Source of the DNA: JAWKHR01 sp041394725
GTDB lineage: Bacteria; Acidobacteriota; Vicinamibacteria; Vicinamibacterales; SCN-69-37
Direction: 5' to 3'
DNA length: 54,778 nucleotides
Assembly: GCA_041394725.1 (NCBI GenBank)
Contig: JAWKHR010000044.1
Span: 1-54,778 of the forward strand
The position numbers and the translations under genes were made by a program. Each line of letters begins with the position of its first letter. The stretch's first letter is position 1. Shown here piece by piece: positions 8,498-16,950 of this stretch. The notes under the pieces are model-generated. The model made no database searches. It was given only the letters and a program-made list of their open reading frames with translations, and was not told the origin of the DNA.

Positions 8498-9919
8498 TCA
8501 CAGCAGCTTGGCCGCCATCTCCGCGATCCGCGACCGCAGGACCTGCTGCATCGTCAGGTGGGCGAAGCAGTGCTCGCCCTTGAAGCGCTCGATCACCTGC
8601 ACGAGGCCGTTCGACAGCGAGTCGAGCTCGCCTCGGTCGATCTGGTCGGGGTCGCCGGTGAGGATGACGCGCGACCCCTCGCCGGCGCGCGTGAGCACCA
8701 GCTTCATGTCTTCCTGCGTCAGGTTCTGCGCGTCGTCCACGATGATCGCGGTGTCGTGGATGGAGCGGCCGCGCAGGTAGTTGATCGGCGCGATTTCCAG
8801 CGTGTTCGACTGGAGCAGGTGCTCGACCGACGCCGGGACGGCCTCGCGGCGCTCGCCGCGATGGTCGGCGAGCTGGTTGGTCCAGCGCGACGTCCCGTGC
8901 AGCCGCCGCAGGATGAAGTCGAGGTTGTCCACGACGGGCTTCGCCCACGGCGCCATCTTCTCGGTCAGCGCGCCGGGCAGGAAGCCCAGCTCGCGGCCGG
9001 CCTCGGCGTTGAGCCGGTAGACCTCGATGCGCGAGACCCGGCCGGCGCGCAGCAGCTCGTACGCCGAGAGCAGCGCGATCAGCGTCTTGCCCGTGCCGGC
9101 GATGCCGACGAGGCTCACGATGAGGTTCTCCGCGTCGAGGATCATCTCGCGCGCGCAGAACTGCTCCGGGCTGCACGGGCCGAACCGCTCGCCGGCCTTC
9201 GTGTTCACGCGCCGGAGGTAGCCAGGCGTGTCGTGGTTCTTGTAGATGCCCCACGCGCTCTTGCCCGAGCTCGGCAGGTGCAGCTCGCAGAACTGGTTCG
9301 ACCGGAACGCCGACAGGTCGGTGAAGTCGGCGAGCGCCTCGACCGGGAGCCGCTGCTCGTGGTGGAGCGTGGAGAGGAGGTTCGCGTGGCCGTCCGGCAC
9401 GTCGATCCGCATCCGGCCGGAGTAGAACTTCTCCGGCGAGGCGACCGGCCGATCGCTGTAGTAGTCCTCGGCGGCCACACCCCGGGCGCGCGCCTTGCAG
9501 CGCATCGCCGCGTCGCGCGTGACGAGGATCACCGCCTCGTCCCGATGCGCCTGCTGGTACTGATCCGCGAACAGGATGATCGCGTCGTCGCCGTAGTCGG
9601 GGTTGAAGCCCGGCCACGCGCGATCCAGCGCGAGCGTGCCGCTGTGGAACTTCAGCAGCCCGCCGTTGAGCGGGATGCCGGCGTGCAGCTCGTCGGCCGA
9701 GGCCCGCGCCTGCGTGGTGTCGAGGAAGCGAATCGCGCTGCGCGCGGTGTAGCCGACGCCGTTGGCGGCCGTCCGGCGTCGGTCCAGCTCCTGCAGGACC
9801 GGGAACGGCACGATGACGGTGTTGTGCGTCGTCAGGTGCTGGAGAGCGTCGGGCGCGGACACGAGAATGCTGGTATCGACGACGTACGTCTTGCGGGCAC
9901 CTGCGTCCGAATCCGTCAT
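8498..9919 (-). CDS. PIN-PhoH family ATPase/ribonuclease (PhoH2-like)
   Basis: 473 aa with two domains. The N-terminal PIN domain starts with VVDTSILV (Asp15), has the second acid in LQELDRR (Glu44) and a late TRDAA acid (Asp136). The C-terminal PhoH ATPase has Walker A GIAGTGKT at residues 272-279 and Walker B AIIVDDAQN, followed by the ILTGDPDQID sensor typical of PhoH. PhoH2 proteins of this architecture are RNA-unwinding ribonucleases, often discussed as toxin-antitoxin-like; other members are simply housekeeping RNA-handling ATPases. No small antitoxin-like ORF precedes it here. It is monocistronic on the minus strand and fully intact, in contrast to the damaged genes just downstream. 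Confidence 0.92.
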   Translation of the reverse strand: MTDSDAGARKTYVVDTSILVSAPDALQHLTTHNTVIVPFPVLQELDRRRTAANGVGYTARSAIRFLDTTQARASADELHAGIPLNGGLLKFHSGTLALDRAWPGFNPDYGDDAIILFADQYQQAHRDEAVILVTRDAAMRCKARARGVAAEDYYSDRPVASPEKFYSGRMRIDVPDGHANLLSTLHHEQRLPVEALADFTDLSAFRSNQFCELHLPSSGKSAWGIYKNHDTPGYLRRVNTKAGERFGPCSPEQFCAREMILDAENLIVSLVGIAGTGKTLIALLSAYELLRAGRVSRIEVYRLNAEAGRELGFLPGALTEKMAPWAKPVVDNLDFILRRLHGTSRWTNQLADHRGERREAVPASVEHLLQSNTLEIAPINYLRGRSIHDTAIIVDDAQNLTQEDMKLVLTRAGEGSRVILTGDPDQIDRGELDSLSNGLVQVIERFKGEHCFAHLTMQQVLRSRIAEMAAKLL

Positions 9920-10152
9920 CCGCGCCCCCGGGAGGCAGCCAGACGTGCCGCCTCACGCCTTCTGCGCGCAGCATACGCCTGCGCGCGGGCGAGTACAAGA
10001 CGATTCGCGCGGCGTGCCGATATCGTTGCCGGGACGTTACGACGCGGACACCGCGGAGGCCATCGTCCGCGTCGCGATGCCCGTGGCGGACACCCGCGCG
10101 CGGTGACGGCGTGCATAATCAGGGACGGACGTCGCACTCACAGGAGCGTGCC

Positions 10153-10647
10153 ATGTCGAAGACCCGCACCCGCCCGACCACCTGGAAGGCCATCGTCGCC
10201 TCGTCGCTCGACTGGGAGCAGGCGCACGTCTCGTTCGACCGCGCGGTCGAGAGACTGGCGCCCGCGGACCGGACGCGGCGGCCGAAGGGACAGCCGCATT
10301 CGGTCTGGGACCTGGTCGAGCACATCCGGATCGCGCAGCGCGACCTGCTCGACTTCTGCACGAACCCGCGATACGCCGAGGTGCTGAAGTGGCCCGACGA
10401 CTACTGGCCGACGCCCACGGCGAAGCCGAGCGATCGGCAATGGAAGGCGAGCCTGGCGGCGATCCGCCGCGACCGCCGTGCGCTGGCTCGGTTCACGACC
10501 GGTTTCCGCGGGAACCTGGCCGCGCGGATCCCGCACGGCACCGGCCAGACGTATCTCCGGACGATTCTCGTCGCCGTCGATCACGCGGCGTACCACACGG
10601 GGCAGATCGTGCTGGTGCGAAGGCTGATGGGCCGCTGGACTCACTGA
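10153..10647 (+). CDS. DinB-like four-helix-bundle protein
   Basis: 164 aa. The start at 10153 follows a CAGGAG ribosome binding site eight bases upstream. The DinB/YfiT-type metal site can be read as three histidines: SVWDLVEHI, a central region, and the C-terminal VAVDHAAYHTGQIVLVRRLMG, where the HxxxH of the last helix is diagnostic. DinB-superfamily proteins of this kind include thiol-dependent S-transferases (bacillithiol or mycothiol) and many of unknown substrate. The gene stands alone between the divergent PIN-PhoH gene and the ompA-like gene. The substrate cannot be inferred. Confidence 0.88.
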   Translation: MSKTRTRPTTWKAIVASSLDWEQAHVSFDRAVERLAPADRTRRPKGQPHSVWDLVEHIRIAQRDLLDFCTNPRYAEVLKWPDDYWPTPTAKPSDRQWKASLAAIRRDRRALARFTTGFRGNLAARIPHGTGQTYLRTILVAVDHAAYHTGQIVLVRRLMGRWTH

Positions 10648-10695
10648 CGACGGTCCCGCGCCCACGAAGGCGGGCGCCGGCCAACGGAAATGTCA

Positions 10696-10729
10696 TCGGA
10701 CTCGTCCGAGGCGGGACGAGGTGACCTCG
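10696..10729. promoter_or_regulatory. Two adjacent palindromes upstream of a sigma-54 promoter
   Basis: TCGGAC-TC-GTCCGA at 10696-10709 and CGAGGT-G-ACCTCG at 10717-10729 are two perfect dyads, 42-75 bp upstream of the -24 element at 10771. Position and symmetry fit enhancer sites for an NtrC-type activator, but they are unlike each other and I see no copies upstream of the second sigma-54 promoter. They could also be stem-loops at the end of the DinB transcript. Confidence 0.35.
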
Positions 10730-10770
10730 AAAACGCGCCGCTAATCCGGCCCCGATGCTCCGGCCGGTCT

Positions 10771-10786
10771 TGGCATCGATCTCGCT
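10771..10786 (+). promoter_or_regulatory. Sigma-54 (-24/-12) promoter for the ompA-like gene
   Basis: TGGCATCGATCTCGCT matches the TGGCAC-N5-TTGCT consensus, with the invariant GG and GC dinucleotides at the correct ten-base separation. It lies 44 bp before the ompA-like start and that gene's GGAGG site. An NtrC-type activator with an intact GAFTGA loop is encoded next door, which makes the site functionally plausible. Confidence 0.6.
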
Positions 10787-10830
10787 CGTGATGTCTGGCC
10801 GACCCAGCATACCGTTTTGGAGGTTTACCG

Positions 10831-11691
10831 ATGTCGCGCATGCGCTTCACCGCCCCGTCACTCCTGCGCGTGTCCGTGCTCGCGCTCGTCGCCGGCCTGC
10901 TGCCGCTCGGGACCGCGTTCGCCCAGTCCCAGCCGCGCGTCCGGGTCACGAGCAGCGAGGCCACGGTCAAGCTGATGCGGACCGCGAAGAGCCAGGTGAT
11001 CACCACGGTCACCCAGGGCACGGTCCTGCCGCTCATCTACACGTCCGGCGATCTCTACGCGCACCGGGACACCAACTGGTACATGGTGCTCCTGCCGCGC
11101 GACGCGTACGGCCGCCGCCACTCGGGATGGATCTCGGGTCGCAACGTCGAGGAACTGCCCCCGGCCGCGCCGGAATCCGCGCCGGCTCCGGAGCCCGCGC
11201 CCGTGGTCCAGCCGCCGGCGCAGCCCGTCGCCCAGCCCGAAGCGCCGCCGGCGCCGCAGCCCGTCGCGTCGGCGCTGCCGGCGATGGCAACCGACCGCCC
11301 CGACGAACTCCTCGGCGCCGCCGACGCGAAGCGGCCCGATCCCTTCGAGGTCGTGGTCCACTTCGCGTTCGACAAGAGCGACCTGACGGTCGAGGCGAAG
11401 CAGACGCTGGACGGCGGGGTGAAGCAGATGGAGACGAGCGGGGCCGGCGGCATGACGTTCGCGGTCGAGGGCCACGCCGACTCGACCGGGCCCAACGCGT
11501 ACAACGATCGTCTGGGCCTGGCCCGCGCGGAGGCCGTCAAGCGCTACCTGGCCGAGCAGCATCACATTCCGGCCAACCGCATCACGGTCGTGAGCTACGG
11601 CGAGACCCGGCCGGCGGTGTCGAACGCGACGCGCGAAGGCCGCGCGACCAACCGCCGCGTCGTCGTCAAGGTCGGCGACCAGGTTCTCTGA
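10831..11691 (+). CDS. OmpA-family lipopolysaccharide/peptidoglycan-associated protein with SH3-like N-domain
   Basis: 286 aa; ATG at 10831 with GGAGG eight bases upstream. Domains in order: signal peptide ending AFAQ (about residues 1-31), an SH3-like domain (32-108: VRVTSSEATVKLMRTAKSQVI, then GWISGRNVEEL), a Pro/Ala linker (about 110-150) and an OmpA C-terminal domain (about 170-286). The OmpA domain keeps the peptidoglycan-binding Asp and Arg in EGHADSTGPNAYNDRLGLARAEAV and the conserved TNRRV. It probably tethers the outer membrane or a periplasmic complex to peptidoglycan; there is no beta-barrel. It is likely sigma-54 controlled. A strong hairpin ends the gene. Confidence 0.9.
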   Translation: MSRMRFTAPSLLRVSVLALVAGLLPLGTAFAQSQPRVRVTSSEATVKLMRTAKSQVITTVTQGTVLPLIYTSGDLYAHRDTNWYMVLLPRDAYGRRHSGWISGRNVEELPPAAPESAPAPEPAPVVQPPAQPVAQPEAPPAPQPVASALPAMATDRPDELLGAADAKRPDPFEVVVHFAFDKSDLTVEAKQTLDGGVKQMETSGAGGMTFAVEGHADSTGPNAYNDRLGLARAEAVKRYLAEQHHIPANRITVVSYGETRPAVSNATREGRATNRRVVVKVGDQVL

Positions 11692-11697
11692 ACTTCG

Positions 11698-11724
11698 AGG
11701 TCCGGGGGCGATGCCCCCGGACCT
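11698..11724. terminator. Strong hairpin terminator between convergent genes
   Basis: A perfect 12-bp stem (AGGTCCGGGGGC / GCCCCCGGACCT) with a 3-base GAT loop, seven bases after the ompA-like stop, followed by GTTCT rather than a long T run. It can serve both the ompA-like gene and the convergent response regulator (stop at 11785). Confidence 0.75.
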
Positions 11725-11784
11725 GTTCTGCTGCGTTCACGGCTCGAGCGCAGAACGGGCGGCGCGCCACGGGACGCGACGGGC

Positions 11785-13188
11785 TCACGGCTGACCGGCT
11801 CCGCCGAGGTCCTGGTCGCTGAGGTCGAACCGCTCGGCCATGCGATAGAGCGTGCGCCGGTCGATCCCGAGCACTTCCGCGGCCCGCGATCGATTGCCGC
11901 CGACGGCTTTGAGGACGTGCCCGAGGTACCGCCGCTCGACCTCGTCCAGCGTCGGCAGCGGTGCGCCGCCGGCGAACAGGCCTGCGGGCAACGCCGGTTC
12001 CGGTCCTGGCGCGTCATCTGGCGCGCCGTCGTCCGACAGCCGAAGGTCGGAGCGTTCGATGCGGTCTCCTCGACCGAACAGCACGGCGCGTTCGAGCACG
12101 TGCCTGAGCTGACGGACGTTCCCCGGCCACGAGTGACGGAGCAGCGCGTCCAGCGCGTCCGGCGAGAGCTGGGCGGGCCGGCCGAGGCGCGCGGAGGCCT
12201 CGGCCAGGAACTGCGCGATGAACAGGGGCACGTCCGCCCGGCGCTCGCGGAGGGGCGGCATCCGGATGACGCCGACGCCGAGGCGGAAGTAGAGGTCCTG
12301 CCGGAATCGTCCCTCGCGGACCGCGCGCTCGAGGTCGGCGTTCGTCGCGGCGATGACCCGCGCGTGGCTCGTGACCGACCGGCTGGCCCCGACCGGCCGC
12401 AGGTCGCCCTGCTCGAGGACCCGAAGCAGCCGGACCTGGACCGCCCGCGACGTTTCGCCGATCTCGTCGAGGAACACCGTGCCGTGGCCGGCCTCGATGA
12501 AGACGCCCGCCCGGTCCGACGCCGCGCCGGTGAAGGCCCCGCGGACGTGCCCGAAAAGCTCCGACTCGAGCAGCGTCTCGGGGATGGCGCCGCAGTTGAC
12601 CGCCACGAACGGCTCCCGCACGCGCCGCCCGTGCGCATGAATCGCCCGGGCGACCAGTTCCTTGCCTGTTCCGCTCTCGCCGACGATGAGCACCAGCGCG
12701 TCGGTGTCCGCCGCGCGCGCGATCTGCTTGTACACCTCCAGCATCGGCGCGCTCCGCCCGATCATGTCGCCCGGTACGGGCACGGGCGCCGGGGCCGGCC
12801 GCGGCCCCTCCGCCTCGACCGGGGTCGCCTGTTCGATCGCGCGGCGGACGCCGTCGCGCATGTCGCCGATGTCGAAGGGCTTGCTGATGAAGTCGAACGC
12901 GCCGGCGCGACCCGCCTCGATCGCGGTCTCGAGCGATCCGAACGCCGAGATCAGGATCCCGCGGCCACCGGGATGCGCCTCGTTGAAGGCTCTCAGGACG
13001 TCCAGGCCCGTCGCGCCGGACCCGAGGTGGAGATCGGTGATGAGGACGTCCACCGCGTGGGTTCGCACGTGGGCGGTGGCCTCGGCGGCGGAGCGCGCCG
13101 CCGTGAACGCGCGACCCGGTGCCTCGAGCAGGTCCGCCAGGAAGCGACAGGTCTCCGCATCGTCGTCGACCAGGAGCAGGCGCGTCAT
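11785..13188 (-). CDS. Sigma-54-dependent NtrC-family response regulator
   Basis: 467 aa; the ATG at 13188 overlaps the kinase stop (ATGA) and starts the receiver exactly at MTRLLLVDDD. The receiver has Asp8-10, phospho-acceptor Asp52 (LITDLHLG) and Lys103. The AAA+ domain has Walker A GESGTGKE (170-177), the sigma-54-contacting GAFTGA loop intact at 217-222, and DEIGE in Walker B. A Fis-type helix-turn-helix closes the protein (GGNRSRAAEVLGIDRRTLYRMAER). It is a complete activator that should act only on sigma-54 promoters; two candidates lie on either side of this locus. Confidence 0.95.
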   Translation of the reverse strand: MTRLLLVDDDAETCRFLADLLEAPGRAFTAARSAAEATAHVRTHAVDVLITDLHLGSGATGLDVLRAFNEAHPGGRGILISAFGSLETAIEAGRAGAFDFISKPFDIGDMRDGVRRAIEQATPVEAEGPRPAPAPVPVPGDMIGRSAPMLEVYKQIARAADTDALVLIVGESGTGKELVARAIHAHGRRVREPFVAVNCGAIPETLLESELFGHVRGAFTGAASDRAGVFIEAGHGTVFLDEIGETSRAVQVRLLRVLEQGDLRPVGASRSVTSHARVIAATNADLERAVREGRFRQDLYFRLGVGVIRMPPLRERRADVPLFIAQFLAEASARLGRPAQLSPDALDALLRHSWPGNVRQLRHVLERAVLFGRGDRIERSDLRLSDDGAPDDAPGPEPALPAGLFAGGAPLPTLDEVERRYLGHVLKAVGGNRSRAAEVLGIDRRTLYRMAERFDLSDQDLGGAGQP

Positions 13189-14681
13189 GCGGTTGCCGCC
13201 AGGCTCGACTGCGCCAGCTCGAGCGTGAACCGCGCGCCACCGGTCGGGTCGTTCGTCACGGTCACGCGGCCCTCGTGGGCGCGCACGACGTCGCGGACGA
13301 TGGACAGGCCGAGGCCGGTGCCGTGTCCAGGGGGCTTCGTCGTCGTCCACGGGTCGAATGCCCGGCCGAGGAGGTCGGCGGGCAGCCCTGGCCCGGTGTC
13401 GATGACCTCGAGACGCGCACGATCGCCGACGGAGGCGAGCCGCACGGCCAGCCGGCCGCCGTCCGGCATCGCGTCCTGGGCGTTGCGAATGAGGGCAAAG
13501 ACCGCCAATTCCAGTTGGACGGCATCGACGTCGGCGGCAGGTCCGGGTACCGGGGCGTCGACGTCCAGGGTGATGCCGGCGGCGGCCAGGCCGGGCGTGG
13601 CCAGTTCGCAGATGCGGGTGACGAGCGGCGAGAGGGGCGTCCGGACCCGCGTCAGGGGAAGCCTCGCCTCGTCGAGCATCGCCCGCAGGACACGGGTGAC
13701 CTGCGCAATCTGCTGATCGACGATCTCGAGCCGGCCTCGCGTGCGGGCGTCCACGTCGCGGTCGGCGCGGATCATCTGCACGTACCCGGAGACGAGGTTG
13801 AGCGGCGTCCCGGCCTGGTGCGCGACGCTCGCGGCCATGTGTCCGAGCGCCGCGAGCCGCTCGGCGCGCGCCAGTTGCTCGCGCAGCTGGAGCAGCTGGC
13901 CGGAGGTCTCGGCGAGCTGGGCGTTGCGCGCGCGGAGTTCACCGGTGGCCTCACGCACCCGGTCGTGGAGCGTGGCGTGCAGGGATTCCAGGTCGGCCAG
14001 CATCGCGTTGAGTCCCTCGGCGACCTGCCCCAGCTCGTCGCGCCGGTAGACCCGCGCGCGCACGCCCTGCCGGCCCGTGCCTGCCTCGCGCATCGTCCGC
14101 CGGAGGGCGGTCACCGGCGTGAGCACGTAGGCCCACGTCGCCCAGCCGACGAGCAGCGTGACCAGGCCGATGACGGGCAGAGCGAACGCCACGGCAATCG
14201 CAAGCCCGTGTGACCGCACCTGCTCCACGCCGACGAGCGACACGGTCGTCACCGCCGCCGCCGATCCCCAGGGACCCGACAGCGGAACGGCGCAGAAGAG
14301 GAGAGTGCCATCGCGACCGGTCGCGATCGCGTGCCGGCCGAGCGCGTCCTGCGCGGTGGCCAGGACCTCCGTGTGTTCCTCGGACAGCGTGCTCGCGAAC
14401 ACGTCCAGGTCGCCGTGCCCGTCGGCGCGCACGAGCGAGATGGCCCGCACGGCCGGGTTGGCTTCGGCGAAGTCCTGGAGGCGATCGCGCACCTCGTCGG
14501 CCACCAGCGGGGGACGCGTGCGAAGGTCATCGGCGACGCCCTCGGCGGTGGATCGCGCGGCGTTGACCAGGGAAGCTTCGATCGTTCGCGCGAACGACCG
14601 GATCTCGAGATACGCCACCGCAGAGACGACGACGGCGACGATGAAGGCGGTGATGATGAGCAGCCGGATGCGGAGCGACAC
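13185..14681 (-). CDS. Membrane-bound sensor histidine kinase (NtrB/AtoS-like) partner of the NtrC-type regulator
   Basis: 498 aa from a GTG at 14681 (GGAG about 11 bases upstream); the open frame runs much farther upstream but is not protein-like. Order: TM1 (about residues 5-27), a roughly 140-residue periplasmic sensor, TM2, HAMP (VTALRRTMREAGTG... RRDELGQV), HisKA, HATPase_c. The H-box reads SVAHQAGTPLN, so the residue after the phospho-His is Gln instead of the usual Glu. ATP-binding boxes are intact (ALIRNAQDAMPDG, DTGPGLP, FDPWTTTKPPGHGTGLGLSI). The first gene of the operon; its last four bases overlap the response regulator. Confidence 0.93.
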   Translation of the reverse strand: MSLRIRLLIITAFIVAVVVSAVAYLEIRSFARTIEASLVNAARSTAEGVADDLRTRPPLVADEVRDRLQDFAEANPAVRAISLVRADGHGDLDVFASTLSEEHTEVLATAQDALGRHAIATGRDGTLLFCAVPLSGPWGSAAAVTTVSLVGVEQVRSHGLAIAVAFALPVIGLVTLLVGWATWAYVLTPVTALRRTMREAGTGRQGVRARVYRRDELGQVAEGLNAMLADLESLHATLHDRVREATGELRARNAQLAETSGQLLQLREQLARAERLAALGHMAASVAHQAGTPLNLVSGYVQMIRADRDVDARTRGRLEIVDQQIAQVTRVLRAMLDEARLPLTRVRTPLSPLVTRICELATPGLAAAGITLDVDAPVPGPAADVDAVQLELAVFALIRNAQDAMPDGGRLAVRLASVGDRARLEVIDTGPGLPADLLGRAFDPWTTTKPPGHGTGLGLSIVRDVVRAHEGRVTVTNDPTGGARFTLELAQSSLAATA

Positions 14682-14886
14682 GACACGGGGACTCCGTCCT
14701 CGAACGTCTCTTCTGCCGAGTATACGCCCCACCGAGACCGTCGCCGGCGACCGCGACGGCCGCGTTCGCGCCAGGTGTGGCGGTTTGGCCAGGGCGCCGG
14801 CGCCATTCCGCCCCAACTCGCGGATCGCCTGCGCCTCGGGGGACGAGCGATGACGGGAGACGTGCCGAAGCCGACGCCGTGAGACA

Positions 14887-14902
14887 CGGCACGCGGCTTG
14901 CT
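14887..14902 (+). promoter_or_regulatory. Sigma-54 (-24/-12) promoter for the small secreted protein gene
   Basis: CGGCACGCGGCTTGCT is a near-perfect match to the -24/-12 consensus (only the first T differs), with GG and GC correctly spaced. It lies 49 bp before the start at 14952, almost the same distance as in the ompA-like gene on the other side of the two-component system. The 14682-14951 gap also contains a GGCGCCGGCGCC palindrome at 14793-14804 of unknown meaning. Confidence 0.7.
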
Positions 14903-14951
14903 GAGAGCCGTGTCGGACGCCGCGATTGCCTGGCGTCAAAGGAGCCTTCCG

Positions 14952-15359
14952 ATGATTCGCACACGCCACCTCGCCCTCGCCGCGCTGTTCGCCACGGTCG
15001 CGGTCTCCACCGCGTCTGCCCAGACCGCCGCGACTCCGCCTCGCCGAACCTCGACCCGCCCCCCCGCGGCGAGCACCCAGAAGACAGCCACTCCGGCGCC
15101 GACACCGCTCCAGGCCAGCGGCGTGCTCACCAAGTGGGACGACAAGGCCGGGATGATCACCGTCAAGACCGACAAGGGCGACGTGATGTTCCCGATCGCC
15201 CTGACGACCCGGCTCGAGCAGAATCGCCGAACCATCGCGCAGTCGGCCCTCGCCGGTGACGTCAACCACGACGTGCGCGTCCGATACACCGAGCAGAACG
15301 GCGTGAAGACCGTGCTGTCGGTGACCGTTGGCGCCGTCGCCAAGCCTGGAAAGCAGTAG
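14952..15359 (+). CDS. Small exported protein, unknown function (sigma-54-controlled candidate)
   Basis: 135 aa; ATG at 14952 after an AAAGGAG site. A Sec signal ends at ASAQ (about residue 23), a Thr/Pro/Ala-rich linker follows (24-55), then a compact beta-rich domain (GVLTKWDDKAGMITVKTDKGDVMFPIALTT..., ending VRVRYTEQNGVKTVLSVTV). The 'short strand, ITVKTxxGxVxF, then VRVRYxExNG' layout resembles OB-like domains of the DUF5666 kind that decorate periplasmic proteins; this is a resemblance only. It is placed divergently from the kinase and faces zwf across a hairpin terminator. Confidence 0.75.
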   Translation: MIRTRHLALAALFATVAVSTASAQTAATPPRRTSTRPPAASTQKTATPAPTPLQASGVLTKWDDKAGMITVKTDKGDVMFPIALTTRLEQNRRTIAQSALAGDVNHDVRVRYTEQNGVKTVLSVTVGAVAKPGKQ

Positions 15360-15367
15360 GCCCGCCC

Positions 15368-15410
15368 GCACCGCCCGCCTTGCGGCGCGTCGGCCGCCGG
15401 CGGGCGGTGC
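15368..15410. terminator. Long-stem hairpin between convergent genes
   Basis: A perfect 12-bp stem (GCACCGCCCGCC at 15368-15379 with GGCGGGCGGTGC at 15399-15410) and a 19-base loop lies just after the stop of the small exported protein gene and before the zwf stop at 15478. No T-tract follows, as is common in very GC-rich genomes. Confidence 0.55.
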
Positions 15411-15477
15411 GTTCGTCGAGCCGGATTTCCGGACGGCGCGCAGATCGATCCGCCTCGTATCCACCGCGCGCCGTCCT

Positions 15478-16878
15478 TCACGGAATGCCGTTCGCCACAC
15501 GATCCTCGACGTCGAGTGCGGCCCATCCGCCGACGTCAGCCACCAGTCGGTTGGCCTCGGCGGGGCCCCAGCCGCCCACGGCGTAGGCGTGCGGGGCCGT
15601 GTCGAGGTGCAGCACCGGGTCCACGATGCGCCACGCCGCCTCGACGCCGGCCTCGCTGCCGAAGAGCGTCCGGTCGCCCTGCATCGCGTCGCCGAGCAGC
15701 CGTTCGTACGGCGCCATCTCGTCGCCGGGACGGCGATGCTCGACGAGGCCGACCGACTCGCCGACCATGCGTTCACCCGGCGTCTTGACCCGCGCGGTCA
15801 GGCGAATGCCCACGTCGGGACTCAGCCGGAAGGTGAGCGCGTTGCGGGGCGCGTCGATGGCGGCATCGAAGAGGTCGACGCTCGGCCCCCGGAGGGTGAT
15901 GCGCACCTCGGTGACGGTCGTGGCCAGGCACTTGCCGGTCCGGATGACGAACGGCACGCCGGCCCAGCGCGGCGTGTCGATGGCCAGCCGTGCCGCGACG
16001 TACGTGTCCACCTGCGAATCGGGGGCCACGCCATGCTCGGCCCGGTACCCGCGGTACTGCCCGCACACGACGTCGGTCGCGCGGAGCGGCCGTACCTGCC
16101 GGAGCACGGCGACCTTGGCGGCGTCGATCGCCGGTCCGTCACTGCCGGCCGGCGCCTCCATCGCCAGCAGGGACAGCACCTGCAGCAGGTGGTTCTGGAA
16201 GACGTCACGCAGCGCGCCCACTTCCTCGTAGAACGCGCCGCGGCCGCGTACGCCAAAGTCCTCGGCCATCGTGATCTGCACGTGCGCGACGTGGGCGGCG
16301 TTCCAGATCGGCTCCAGGAACGCGTTGGCGAAGCGGAAGTACACCAGATTCTGCACGGGTTCCTTCCCGAGGAAGTGGTCGATCCGGAAGATCGACGCCT
16401 CGGGGAAGGAGGCGTGCAGCGTGGCGTTGAGCGCCCGCGCCGTCGCCGTGTCGCGGCCGAACGGCTTCTCCACGACGAGCCGGCCGTGCGTCGCACACCC
16501 GGAAACCGCGAGACTGGCGGCGACGGTCCCGAACAGGCTGGGCGGGATGGCGAGGTAGCAGAGCGGGCGCTCGGCCCGGCCGAGCGCCGACCGCAACCGG
16601 CGGAACGTCGCCGGATCCCGGTAGTCGCCGGCCACGTACGACAGACGCGCCGCCAGTCGATCGAACGCCTGTGCGTCGCGGTCGCCGTGGGCGGCGAGGC
16701 TCTCGCGCGCGCGGGCGCGCAACTGGTCGGTCGTCCAGTCGGGCTTCGCCACGCCGATGACCGGCACGTCGAGCCGACCGCGGCGAGCCAGGGCCTGCAG
16801 GGCGGGGAAGATCTGCTGATATGCCAGGTCGCCGGTCGCGCCGAACAGGATGAGCGCATCGGATCGGTGTTCAAACAT
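15478..16878 (-). CDS. zwf: Glucose-6-phosphate 1-dehydrogenase
   Basis: 466 aa; ATG at 16878 with GGAGGAACG immediately before it. It oxidises glucose-6-phosphate to 6-phosphogluconolactone with NADP (or NAD), the entry step of the oxidative pentose phosphate pathway. The Rossmann fingerprint GATGDLA is at residues 13-19, VEKPFG at 137-141, and the substrate-site motif RIDHFLGKEPVQN at 165-177, with the catalytic His in it. Slightly shorter than typical enzymes (480-500 aa). It follows the GH15 gene by 72 bp on the same strand, so glucose released by the glucoamylase and its oxidation may be co-expressed. Confidence 0.95.
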   Translation of the reverse strand: MFEHRSDALILFGATGDLAYQQIFPALQALARRGRLDVPVIGVAKPDWTTDQLRARARESLAAHGDRDAQAFDRLAARLSYVAGDYRDPATFRRLRSALGRAERPLCYLAIPPSLFGTVAASLAVSGCATHGRLVVEKPFGRDTATARALNATLHASFPEASIFRIDHFLGKEPVQNLVYFRFANAFLEPIWNAAHVAHVQITMAEDFGVRGRGAFYEEVGALRDVFQNHLLQVLSLLAMEAPAGSDGPAIDAAKVAVLRQVRPLRATDVVCGQYRGYRAEHGVAPDSQVDTYVAARLAIDTPRWAGVPFVIRTGKCLATTVTEVRITLRGPSVDLFDAAIDAPRNALTFRLSPDVGIRLTARVKTPGERMVGESVGLVEHRRPGDEMAPYERLLGDAMQGDRTLFGSEAGVEAAWRIVDPVLHLDTAPHAYAVGGWGPAEANRLVADVGGWAALDVEDRVANGIP

Positions 16879-16950
16879 CGTTCCTCCAGAGGCGATGGCC
16901 GCCGACGTCGGCGACGAGCCCTCGCGGACGAGCGCCTCTTCTGCCACCCG

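Noticed and set aside
8498..9919. PIN-PhoH gene as one half of a toxin-antitoxin pair
   Set aside because: No small antitoxin-like ORF directly upstream on the minus strand; the gene stands alone.
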